From NCBI RefSeq assembly GCF_007670255.1, contig NZ_SZVS01000008.1:1-64000 (forward strand): a stretch of DNA of 64,000 bases, given 5' to 3'. This document shows, piece by piece, positions 29,272 through 37,744 of this stretch. The translations under genes were made by a program, and so were the position numbers. The notes beneath the pieces are model-generated. The model worked only from the letters and a program-made list of their open reading frames with translations. It made no database searches and was not told where the DNA came from. Source of the DNA: Paenarthrobacter nicotinovorans (lineage in GTDB: Bacteria; Actinomycetota; Actinomycetes; Actinomycetales; Micrococcaceae). Every line of letters begins with the position of its first letter. Position 1 is the stretch's first letter.

Positions 29272-29649
29272 GTGGGTGCTATTCGTCAGTGTTCAAGATC
29301 AGCCTGCCGCCAATCTGCGGTGGCCACTTTGACGTACGTGTACGCAGACTCAACGGCTGTCCTGGGTCCGCTTGCCACCTATGCGGAGCCGCATGCGTAT
29401 GACCTCTGCACACAGCACGCCGACAGCCTCACGGTTCCGCGCGGCTGGGAAGTGCTGCGCTTGGCGATGCCTGCGACACCCCCGCAGCCTGGTCCGGATG
29501 ATCTCCTGGCGCTGGCGAACGCAGTCCGCGAGGCAGCGTCAGCCGCCCCGGAAACACCTGCAAGGCAGAGCCATCCGCACATTGAAGCACCGGCCAGCGC
29601 CGAAGGTACGCGCAGGGGCCATCTCCGCATTCTCCGCGAACCGTCCTAA
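29272..29649 (+). CDS. DUF3499 family protein with N-terminal zinc-ribbon-like Cys
   Basis: 125 aa. Starts GAIRQCSRSACRQSAVATLTYVYADSTAVLGPLA and contains a second Cys/His cluster (YDLCTQHADSLTVPRGWEVLRL), giving a CX4C...CX2H pattern likely to bind one zinc. An Ala/Pro-rich tail follows. I use the GTG at 29272 because the conserved domain begins there and a TAATCT hexamer ends eight nt upstream; earlier in-frame ATG codons have no support. Conserved in actinobacteria between whiB2 and manB (Rv3258c). Function unknown. Confidence 0.82.
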   Translation: MGAIRQCSRSACRQSAVATLTYVYADSTAVLGPLATYAEPHAYDLCTQHADSLTVPRGWEVLRLAMPATPPQPGPDDLLALANAVREAASAAPETPARQSHPHIEAPASAEGTRRGHLRILREPS

Positions 29650-29822
29650 GGTTCCACCGCCGTAAGTTCCACCGCCGTTTGAGCGGACGACGGCGGCCTG
29701 TGCCGCCGTCGGGACCCAAACCGTCGCGGTGAACCAAAGCCTGCGCTCCCGCGCGGTAGTCTGGAAGCTGCAGATAAATCCGCCAGCGGCGCCAGGCCGG
29801 CGCCACCCAGGGAGCATCATTC

Positions 29823-30041
29823 ATGCCAAAGGTCAGTCCTGAACTGTTGTCCATCCTGCGCTGCCCCGTGACGGGTTCACCGTTGGTCCAGGAGGGCGAG
29901 GAGCTGGTGTCGACAGCTGAAGCCGCGGACGGCACCAAGCCCCGCTACTCCATCGAGGACGGCATTCCGCTGCTGCTGCCTCCGGAGCTGCTGGCTGCGG
30001 CCAATGCGGCCGGCTCGAGCCAGCACGACTCCAAGGCCTAG
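29823..30041 (+). CDS. Trm112-like small protein
   Basis: 72 aa. [27 protein letters not shown]...[15 protein letters not shown] matches bacterial Trm112/YcaR proteins, which in eukaryotes and archaea activate methyltransferases; the bacterial role is unproven. Only one Cys (RCPVTG) remains of the usual zinc-binding four. AGGGAG precedes the ATG. Lies 70 bp upstream of ahcY, perhaps in one operon, which is a suggestive pairing because AhcY removes the product of methyltransferases. Confidence 0.85.
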   Translation: MPKVSPELLSILRCPVTGSPLVQEGEELVSTAEAADGTKPRYSIEDGIPLLLPPELLAAANAAGSSQHDSKA

Positions 30042-30111
30042 CAGCCCGTTTTCCTACCGGGCTCGGATTCACAACGCACGTTTAACACCCGCACGGCACC
30101 TAAGGACTTCC

Positions 30112-31590
<1,479 letters not shown>

Positions 31591-31619
31591 GGGCTCTCCG
31601 TAATCCACAATCGATGGAG

Positions 31620-31653
31620 AAAGGCCGGCACGCGATCAGCGTGGCCGGCCTTT
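31620..31653 (+). terminator. Terminator of ahcY
   Basis: AAAGGCCGGCACGC (31620-31633) pairs with GCGTGGCCGGCCTTT (31639-31653) with one bulged G, around a GATCA loop. The right arm ends in TTT. A TAGAAT -10 for the next gene follows at 31658-31663. Confidence 0.8.
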
Positions 31654-31695
31654 CGACTAGAATTGGGTATTCAGTATGGCTTGCCGGGGGACAGG

Positions 31696-32928
31696 ATGAC
31701 GGGAAACATGACGGAAGTCGCCAAACGGAAAACGGGCAAGGTCCTTGCCATCATTGGGATCTGCGCGGCCATTGCCGTGGGCGGAATCGGCGTGGCCACC
31801 GTGCCTGGACTGCTGCCCGGGTCCTCGCAGGACACCGCCACCGCCCCGTCTCCCACCCCGACCGTGGAGGCCAAACCCGTAGAGGTAGGCATCACCCCGT
31901 TGGACGGCGCGGTGGAGTGGAACCCAGTGGTAGGTCCCCAGATCAAGGCAGTCAACGGCAAGGTCAAGAATGTCGTGTTGACCCCAGCTGATGGCGGGAC
32001 TCCGGTGGTTGGCAAGATCAGCCCCGATGGCACCACCTGGACCACCCAGGAAGTCCTGAAGTTCAAGACCAAGTACAACTATTCCTATACGGTGGTGGAC
32101 ACTGCGGGGAAGGAAACCACCAAGTCCCAGAGCTTCACCACGGTGTCGGCCGCTTATGAGGCAGATGCATCCATCTACCCGCGAAACGGCACCACCGCCG
32201 GTTCCGGCCAGCCGATCGAAATCAACTTCAGCGAGCCCATCCTGGACAAGGCGGCCATGGAGAAGCGGGTGGCCATCACAGTCTCTTCCGGCCAGCCTGT
32301 CGCGTGGCATTGGTACTCGGACAAGAAGGTGCGCATCCGGCCTGAGGCATTCTGGGCTTCCGGAACCACTGTCACCGTTGACATGAAGCTTCTGGGTGTC
32401 GACTTCGGCAACAACATGATCGGCAATGGGGATGTGGTGTCCACCTTCACCACCGGACCGCAGCGGATAGCAGTGGTCGATGACACCACCAAGACCATGA
32501 ACGTCTACTCCGACGGGCAACTGGTCCACACAGCCCCTGTATCCCTCGGCGGCGAGGACTGGTTGTCGCCCACGGGCTACGCGGTCATCCTCGAACAGGA
32601 ACGCAAATCCAACTTCAACGCCGGCAGCATCGGCCTCAAGCCCGGAGACAAGGGCTACTACCCGCCGATGGTAGTGGACTATGCCAACCGGCTGACGTGG
32701 TCCGGAGTCTACGTCCACCAAGCACTTGAGGCTGCGTGGGGCGCCATCGGCAGGGTAAACGTCTCGCACGGTTGTGTGGGCCTGCTGCCGGATGACGCCG
32801 CATGGTTCTTCAACAACATGAAAACCGGCGACGTCGTGCAAATCCTGAACACGGGGGCACCGGCTGTTGAACCATTGGAAGGTTTCGGTGACTGGAACAT
32901 TCCTTGGGCGAGCTACGCCCAGCGGTAA
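31696..32928 (+). CDS. Ig-like domain L,D-transpeptidase
   Basis: Forms 3-3 peptidoglycan cross-links; extracytoplasmic. 410 aa: one N-terminal membrane anchor (about 10-32), a Thr/Pro linker, two Ig-like modules (about 55-150 and 150-250, as in LdtMt2) and a YkuD catalytic domain from about 255. Catalytic Cys360 is in SHGCVGL, with the upstream His in YVHQAL. ATG at 31696 chosen because GGGGGACAGG precedes it; an ATG at 31708 is an alternative. TAGAAT at 31658-31663 is the probable -10. A short segment after the catalytic motif (WNIPWASYAQR) is typical. Confidence 0.92.
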   Translation: MTGNMTEVAKRKTGKVLAIIGICAAIAVGGIGVATVPGLLPGSSQDTATAPSPTPTVEAKPVEVGITPLDGAVEWNPVVGPQIKAVNGKVKNVVLTPADGGTPVVGKISPDGTTWTTQEVLKFKTKYNYSYTVVDTAGKETTKSQSFTTVSAAYEADASIYPRNGTTAGSGQPIEINFSEPILDKAAMEKRVAITVSSGQPVAWHWYSDKKVRIRPEAFWASGTTVTVDMKLLGVDFGNNMIGNGDVVSTFTTGPQRIAVVDDTTKTMNVYSDGQLVHTAPVSLGGEDWLSPTGYAVILEQERKSNFNAGSIGLKPGDKGYYPPMVVDYANRLTWSGVYVHQALEAAWGAIGRVNVSHGCVGLLPDDAAWFFNNMKTGDVVQILNTGAPAVEPLEGFGDWNIPWASYAQR

Positions 32929-33067
32929 TCCAGCTGTTAGGATCGGCGCAGTGATTATTTCTTGCGCTCTTTGACCCGGACTTCTCCTTGACCCGGATTT
33001 TCTGTGCCGACCATCTGTTGGCCTCCGGTTTTGTGCTGCCCTCCATCGTGATGACAGGTGTCCCTGA

Positions 33068-33091
33068 GGGGAACCCGCTGACGGGTTCCCC
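33068..33091 (+). terminator. Hairpin in the gap before the pentapeptide gene
   Basis: GGGGAACCCG (33068-33077) pairs perfectly with CGGGTTCCCC (33082-33091), loop CTGA. It lies 140 bp after the L,D-transpeptidase and 41 bp before the next start. No T run, so termination efficiency is uncertain. Upstream at about 32971-33005 two TTGACCCGGA direct repeats sit 18 bp apart. Confidence 0.5.
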
Positions 33092-33132
33092 AGCTCCTTC
33101 CACCGGACCCACTTCATCACCTGGAGCACCAT

Positions 33133-33957
33133 ATGACCACCCAACCAACCCTTCGCCCGGACTGCGGCAATTGCTTTGCGCTGTGCTGCACTGCCTTGGG
33201 ATTCGCCCGCTCTGCGGATTTCGCCATCGACAAGCCTGCAGCTTCGCCGTGCCCAAACCTGGATGCGGACTTTTCCTGCACCATCCATCAACGGCTGCGG
33301 CCCCGTGGGTTCACAGGCTGCACAGTTTTTGATTGTTTCGGTGCGGGCCAACTGGTCTCCCAGCACACCTTCGGTGGGACCAGTTGGCGGGAGCGCCCCG
33401 CTTCCGCACCCGGGATGTTCGCCGTGTTCAAAATCGTCAGGCAGCTCCACGAGATGCTTTGGTACCTGGACGAAGCCCGGCAGCGGACCTTCGATCCCGA
33501 GCTCGCCACGGCGGCAGCCAGCCTTGCCCAGCACGTGGCGGACACCGCCCGTGGTGACGCCACCACGGTCCTGGAGGCCGACGTCGAAAGCCTCCATGGG
33601 CGGGTGCGGAACCTCCTCATGGAGGTCAGCGGGGAAGTCCGTGCTTCCTACGGCGCGGACGAACGGCACTTGCCCGACGGCGGCCTGCAGCCAGGTGCCG
33701 ACCTGATCGGCGCCCAACTGGAGAACCTCAGGCTCTGCGGCGCGGACCTTCGCGGTTCCTACCTGATAGGGGCCAAACTGACCGGCAGTGACCTGACGGC
33801 AGTGGACTTGCTGGGGGCGGATCTTCGCGGGGCAGAGTTGTCGGGCGCGGACCTTTCCTCAGCGCTCTACGTGACTCAACCGCAGATCAACGCAGCCGAG
33901 GGCAACTCCGGGACACTTCTGCCTCCGCGGCTCCGCAGGCCCGACCACTGGGGATGA
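33133..33957 (+). CDS. Cys-cluster / pentapeptide-repeat fusion protein
   Basis: 274 aa. Residues 1-75 carry eight Cys (11, 14, 18, 19, 40, 49, 63, 68) in a CX2CX3CC...C...CxIH...GCxxxxC pattern like the YkgJ/UPF0153 metal-binding family. A helical middle follows, then at about 195-250 a run of pentapeptide repeats (GADLIGAQL, GADLRGSYL, GADLRGAEL, GADLSSAL) that would form a right-handed quadrilateral beta helix. Metal-site protein with a protein- or DNA-mimic tail; function unknown. ATG preceded by GGAG. Convergent with the RDD gene by 30 bp. Confidence 0.82.
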   Translation: MTTQPTLRPDCGNCFALCCTALGFARSADFAIDKPAASPCPNLDADFSCTIHQRLRPRGFTGCTVFDCFGAGQLVSQHTFGGTSWRERPASAPGMFAVFKIVRQLHEMLWYLDEARQRTFDPELATAAASLAQHVADTARGDATTVLEADVESLHGRVRNLLMEVSGEVRASYGADERHLPDGGLQPGADLIGAQLENLRLCGADLRGSYLIGAKLTGSDLTAVDLLGADLRGAELSGADLSSALYVTQPQINAAEGNSGTLLPPRLRRPDHWG

Positions 33958-33987
33958 GTCCGTTCCGGCCGCCCACCCCGGGCCGAA

Positions 33988-34794
33988 CTAAAGTTCATGG
34001 CTGAACGGGAGCTTGCGCAACCGTGTGCCGAGCACGGCGTTCCTCTGCTCGGCCTGACGCAGGCGCGCAAGTTCCCGGTTGCGACGCTCCCCGAGGACTG
34101 CACCTATGTAGTCCTCGGGGATGGTCCCCGGCGGGGGAGGCGGTGCGACGTACCGGGCCAGCTCCGTGGCCAGGGATGTTGCCATGGACAGCCGTGATGC
34201 CGGTGCCATGAGGTACGCCTGCTGGACAAACGTACCGGCCCGGCGTGCGGTGGCGTCCGGTACGCGGCCAATGTCCGCCACGCTCACCCACCCTTGCAGG
34301 TAAGGCGGTGCAACAGGCATGATCCGGGGTTTTGACGGCACCCGGAGGCGGAGTGAATATGTTCCGGCAACGATGTCGCCCAGCCGTTTGGACTTCTCGT
34401 TGAACAGTGCCACCCCTATGGCCAAGCCACCGAAGGTCATGTAGATCTCCAGGAAGCCAAGCAGCCCACGGATCAGGGCGTGCCGGAAACGGATGGATCC
34501 GCCGTCGTCGCGCACGATCCTCAGACCCATGGCGAGCTTCCCCAACGAGCGCCCGCGGGTGAGGGTTTCCACGGTGACGGGCACCACCACGGCCGAGAAG
34601 ACGATGCTGCACAGTACCAGTGCTTGGATCGCCGAGTCGTCAAGGTCAGAAGACGCCGACAGGACGAGGATGATCAGCAGGATTGTCAGAATGACCTGGG
34701 AAATGACGTCGAGAACAAGGCCCAGTCCCCGGGCCGCAAAAGACGCTGAGCGCAGCTCCAGGACCACTGCCTCGCCTGTGATGATCGAACTCAA
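33988..34794 (-). CDS. RDD family membrane protein
   Basis: 268 aa. The RDD domain (about 15-140) has helices with ARGLGLVLDVISQVILT, then VTVETLTRGRSLGKLAMGLRIVRDDGG, the signature with the conserved Asp and Arg; the C-terminal 120 residues are soluble and specific to actinobacteria. Role probably transport or stress-related, unproven. I place the start at the TTG at 34794 (LSSIITGEAVVLELR); a GTG at 34806 would add four residues. Earlier in-frame codons run into the divergent SpoIIM gene. RDD-SpoIIM pairs also occur beside MoxR/DUF58 genes in other actinobacteria (Rv3692-Rv3695). Confidence 0.82.
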   Translation of the reverse strand: MSSIITGEAVVLELRSASFAARGLGLVLDVISQVILTILLIILVLSASSDLDDSAIQALVLCSIVFSAVVVPVTVETLTRGRSLGKLAMGLRIVRDDGGSIRFRHALIRGLLGFLEIYMTFGGLAIGVALFNEKSKRLGDIVAGTYSLRLRVPSKPRIMPVAPPYLQGWVSVADIGRVPDATARRAGTFVQQAYLMAPASRLSMATSLATELARYVAPPPPPGTIPEDYIGAVLGERRNRELARLRQAEQRNAVLGTRLRKLPFSHEL

Positions 34795-34932
34795 CCCAGC
34801 CCCCACGCTTTCCGTACATGCGGTGCCCAGCGGCGCCTGCACAACGAGTCTAGCGGCGTGCGAGGGGAATGACGCCGGTCTCCGGTGTACAGGTCGGTCC
34901 CAGTGGTGCGCTTCAGGCGTTAGGGTGGTGCC

Positions 34933-35928
34933 GTGGACATCGATGCCTTCTCGGCCATACATGGGGACAAATGGTCGCGGCTTCATTTCCTGGCGCATAA
35001 GCGCCGGTTGACGGGGGAGGAAGCGGACGAGCTGCTGCGCCTCTACCAAACGGTTTCGGGCCACCTGTCCCTGATCCGTTCGGTGGCTCCTGAAACCAGC
35101 CTGTCGTCGTCGCTGTCGGCAGCCTTGGCGCAGGCCCGCACGAGATTTACCGGCGCGCGCTCGAACTTCATGGAGGACCTGGCCCGCTTCTTCGTTATCT
35201 CACTGCCGGCCGCGTTCTACCGGATCCGCTGGCTGACCTTGTGGTGCGGGCTGGCGTTCACTGTGGTCGGCGTCGCGTACGCTTTCTGGATCGGCACCTC
35301 GCCGGACGCGCTGAGGGCGGCCTTCGGCAGCGACGAAAGAGTTCGCAGGTACGTCGAGGAAGACTTTATCGACTACTACTCCGAGAACCCGGCGGCATCG
35401 TTCGCCGGGGCAGTGTGGACCAACAACGCGTGGATTTCAGCCCAGGCCGTAGCGTTCGGCATCACCGGGTTCTGGGTGCCTTACATTCTTTTCATGAACG
35501 CCCAGGCAGTGGGGATCGCAGGGGGAGTCTTCATCGCATCAGGAAAAACCGATGTGTTCTTCAGCTACATCCTCCCGCACGGGTTGATGGAACTCACGGC
35601 TGTGTTCATCGCCTGCGCTGCGGGGCTCAGAATATTCTGGGCCATGGTCCGCCCCGGTCCCAGGACGCGGATGCAGGCAGTCGCTGATGAGGGACGGTCG
35701 TTGATCACGATCGCCCTGGGCTTGGTGCTTGTCCTGCTGGTGTCGGGCATTGTTGAGGGTTTCGTGACGCCCAGCCAGCTCCCGGTCTGGGCGAAGATCA
35801 CCATCGGAGCCATTGTCCTGGCCGGATACTGGACCTACACGCTGCTTCTCGGCCGCCGGGCCGTACGTGCCGGGGAGACCGGTGACTTGGAAGCCAATGA
35901 CGGCGGTTACAGAAGCATCGCCGCATAG
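34933..35928 (+). CDS. Stage II sporulation protein M (SpoIIM) family membrane protein
   Basis: 331 aa. A soluble helical N-terminus of about 85 residues, then about six membrane helices; the DUF95/SpoIIM core includes WTNNAWISAQAVAFGITGFWVPYILFMNAQAVG and FFSYILPHGLMELTAVFIA. In non-sporulating actinobacteria the role is unknown. GTG start six nt after TAGGGT (34921-34926), so probably leaderless. Divergent from the RDD gene by 138 bp. Confidence 0.88.
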   Translation: MDIDAFSAIHGDKWSRLHFLAHKRRLTGEEADELLRLYQTVSGHLSLIRSVAPETSLSSSLSAALAQARTRFTGARSNFMEDLARFFVISLPAAFYRIRWLTLWCGLAFTVVGVAYAFWIGTSPDALRAAFGSDERVRRYVEEDFIDYYSENPAASFAGAVWTNNAWISAQAVAFGITGFWVPYILFMNAQAVGIAGGVFIASGKTDVFFSYILPHGLMELTAVFIACAAGLRIFWAMVRPGPRTRMQAVADEGRSLITIALGLVLVLLVSGIVEGFVTPSQLPVWAKITIGAIVLAGYWTYTLLLGRRAVRAGETGDLEANDGGYRSIAA

Positions 35929-36065
35929 ACCTTACAGTTACGTTTCAATCTGGCGTTAGGCGGCTTGGTTCCTCGTGTCGCCGCAAACCCGGGCGGTAGG
36001 CTCGAATGCAGACAAGAGAGCCGGCAGCACGCATTCGCCGGTGGATGCCTACGGAAGTGAACCCT

Positions 36066-37184
36066 GTGAGCGACAAGAGCCCAAAACCACAAGAACCGGA
36101 CACGGACGTCCACGAGGACCCCGATGAGCCGGCCTTCGACTGGATGAAGCCAAAGACGTCCAGTGGTGCCTCCCCGGCGGCCGCTGCGACGACGTCTACC
36201 GCCGCAGCCGGCGCCGGGCAGCCGGAGAGCCGCGCTGACCGGAAGGCAGCAGAAGCAGCCGAAGCCCCTGCCGAGCCGCCGCTGTTCGCTGACACGCTCG
36301 CGGATGCATCCTCGGGCAAGCAGCCCTCGCACTATTCTGAACCGTTGCCGACGTCGGCCCTTCAGGTCCGTCCGCCGGAAGACGAAGTGGCTCGGCGCAA
36401 TGCTGAACGCGAGCAAGCCGCCAAGGTGAAGCCGGTTGGTCCCCGCGTCTTCCAGGTGCTGTTGGCGGTTTTCTACCCCGTCATCCTGCTGGTGCTGGCC
36501 GTGAGGGCAGTGACCAGCCCCCTGTTCCTGTGGGTGGAGTACAACCGTCCGGGTTTCCCCGGCGATGGCTATGGCTTCAACACTGATGACCGCATGACCT
36601 ACGGCTCGTACGCCGTGGACTACCTCAGCAACTGGGCCGGTCCCCGGTACCTCGGTGGCCTGGTCAACCAGGACGGCGCCAAGCTCTTCAAGGACAGCGA
36701 AGTGGCGCATATGGCGGACGTCAAAACGGTGATTCTGTCATCCTTCGGCGCCGGGCTCCTGCTCATCATCCTCAGCATCATTGCCATCATCTACTTGCGG
36801 AAGCGGAGCAACGGCGGAATCCGTCGCGGGCTGTTCGCCGGCTCCATCGTCACCCTGGTTATCATCATCGGCCTCGCTGTATTGGCGGTACTGAGCTGGC
36901 AGCAGTTCTTCACGGAGTTCCACCGGATCTTCTTCGCCAACGGGACCTGGACCTTCTCCTTGGAAGACACCCTCATCCGGCTCTTCCCGGGACAGTTCTG
37001 GGTCGATGCGGGCATTGTGATCGGCGCGCTCGTGTTCATTGCCGCGACGTTGACCTTCATCTTCACGTGGCCGACCAAGCGGCGTCGTGGCCTGGTGTCC
37101 CGCGAGGCAGAACGCGACGCCGAGGACCAGGATGAATCAAGCGATGAGGTCTCCGACCCCGCTGTTGCGGGGGATCGCGGCTGA
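36066..37184 (+). CDS. TIGR01906 / DUF1461 membrane protein, Lit-like
   Basis: 372 aa. The first 120 residues are a disordered Ala/Pro/Glu leader; four membrane helices follow at about 125-150, 218-245, 255-280 and 315-340. DUF1461 includes Firmicute Lit, the lipoprotein intramolecular transacylase, which uses two extracytoplasmic His. Matching positions hold His215 (DSEVAHMADVKTV) and His286 (FTEFHRIFFANGTW), then DTLIRLFPGQFW. GTG at 36066 follows GGAAG; an ATG at 36006 is too close to a TAGGCT -10 (35997-36002). Ends at a strong terminator. Confidence 0.82.
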   Translation: MSDKSPKPQEPDTDVHEDPDEPAFDWMKPKTSSGASPAAAATTSTAAAGAGQPESRADRKAAEAAEAPAEPPLFADTLADASSGKQPSHYSEPLPTSALQVRPPEDEVARRNAEREQAAKVKPVGPRVFQVLLAVFYPVILLVLAVRAVTSPLFLWVEYNRPGFPGDGYGFNTDDRMTYGSYAVDYLSNWAGPRYLGGLVNQDGAKLFKDSEVAHMADVKTVILSSFGAGLLLIILSIIAIIYLRKRSNGGIRRGLFAGSIVTLVIIIGLAVLAVLSWQQFFTEFHRIFFANGTWTFSLEDTLIRLFPGQFWVDAGIVIGALVFIAATLTFIFTWPTKRRRGLVSREAERDAEDQDESSDEVSDPAVAGDRG

Positions 37185-37211
37185 AGCGACGCCTAACCCA
37201 TCTTCGTACTT

Positions 37212-37257
37212 AAAAACAGACACGAAGCCGAAAGCATTTCGGCTCCGTGTCTGTTTT
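37212..37257 (+). terminator. Strong intrinsic terminator before the DUF4132 cassette
   Basis: AAAACAGACACG (about 37213-37224) pairs with CGTGTCTGTTTT (37245-37256), enclosing AGCCGAAA/TTTCGGCT; the whole is one 46-nt hairpin ending in TTTT-ATT. It terminates the Lit-like gene and isolates the cassette at 37.3-40.3 kb. Confidence 0.88.
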
Positions 37258-37339
37258 ATTGCCAGTTCGACTTGCGACCCTGAATGTCGGCCTCACCGTA
37301 TATGCTGCGGGAAACGTCCAGTCGATGGGGGAGGACCAT

Positions 37340-37744
37340 ATGGCCGTGTTGAGGGTGTGCGATGAACAACTGCCTGGAACCGGGGTGTCAGCCGCGCAAG
37401 AACTGTCCGGGTTGCCTGATGTCATCACGGTAGAGGAATTGATCCGCTGGCGTGTGCGCGAGGAGGTCGCCCGCCACAATGCCCTTGCCGGTAGCCGCAC
37501 CACTGTGGTGGCCGTGTCCGCCACCGAACGCGAGTTCAATGCCCGAGGGGCCCAAAGGACTGTCAAAGGACCTGGCCCCGAAAGCTGGGAGAAGCAGGCC
37601 GATGCCGCGGTAAAGGGCTTCGAACGGAACGCCTTCTTCGTGCTGGTGGACGATCGACAACTTTGCAGCCTTTCGGAACAGATAGACGTCAGCAAAGCTA
37701 CGGAAGCAACTTTCATCAAGCTTGTACCACTGGTCGGGGGATGA
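37340..37744 (+). CDS. Small partner protein of the DUF4132 gene
   Basis: 134 aa, not assigned to a family I can name. Soluble. Two recognisable segments: an N-terminal ITVEELIRWRVREEVARHN helix pair and a C-terminal FERNAFFVLVDDRQLCSLSEQIDV strand-turn unit. I recall similar small proteins directly upstream of DUF4132 genes in other bacteria, but cannot check. ATG at 37340 follows GGGGGAGG by five nt. TATATGCT upstream (about 37299) may be the -10. The stop overlaps the DUF4132 start (ATGA), so expression is coupled. Confidence 0.72.
   Translation: MAVLRVCDEQLPGTGVSAAQELSGLPDVITVEELIRWRVREEVARHNALAGSRTTVVAVSATEREFNARGAQRTVKGPGPESWEKQADAAVKGFERNAFFVLVDDRQLCSLSEQIDVSKATEATFIKLVPLVGG

Noticed and set aside
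30042..30111. SAH riboswitch before ahcY
   Set aside because: The 70-nt leader is too short and I see no matching conserved core or pseudoknot.
31657..33717. 686-codon minus-strand frame opposite the L,D-transpeptidase and pentapeptide genes
   Set aside because: Antisense to two genes with clear domains; high GC leaves long chance frames.
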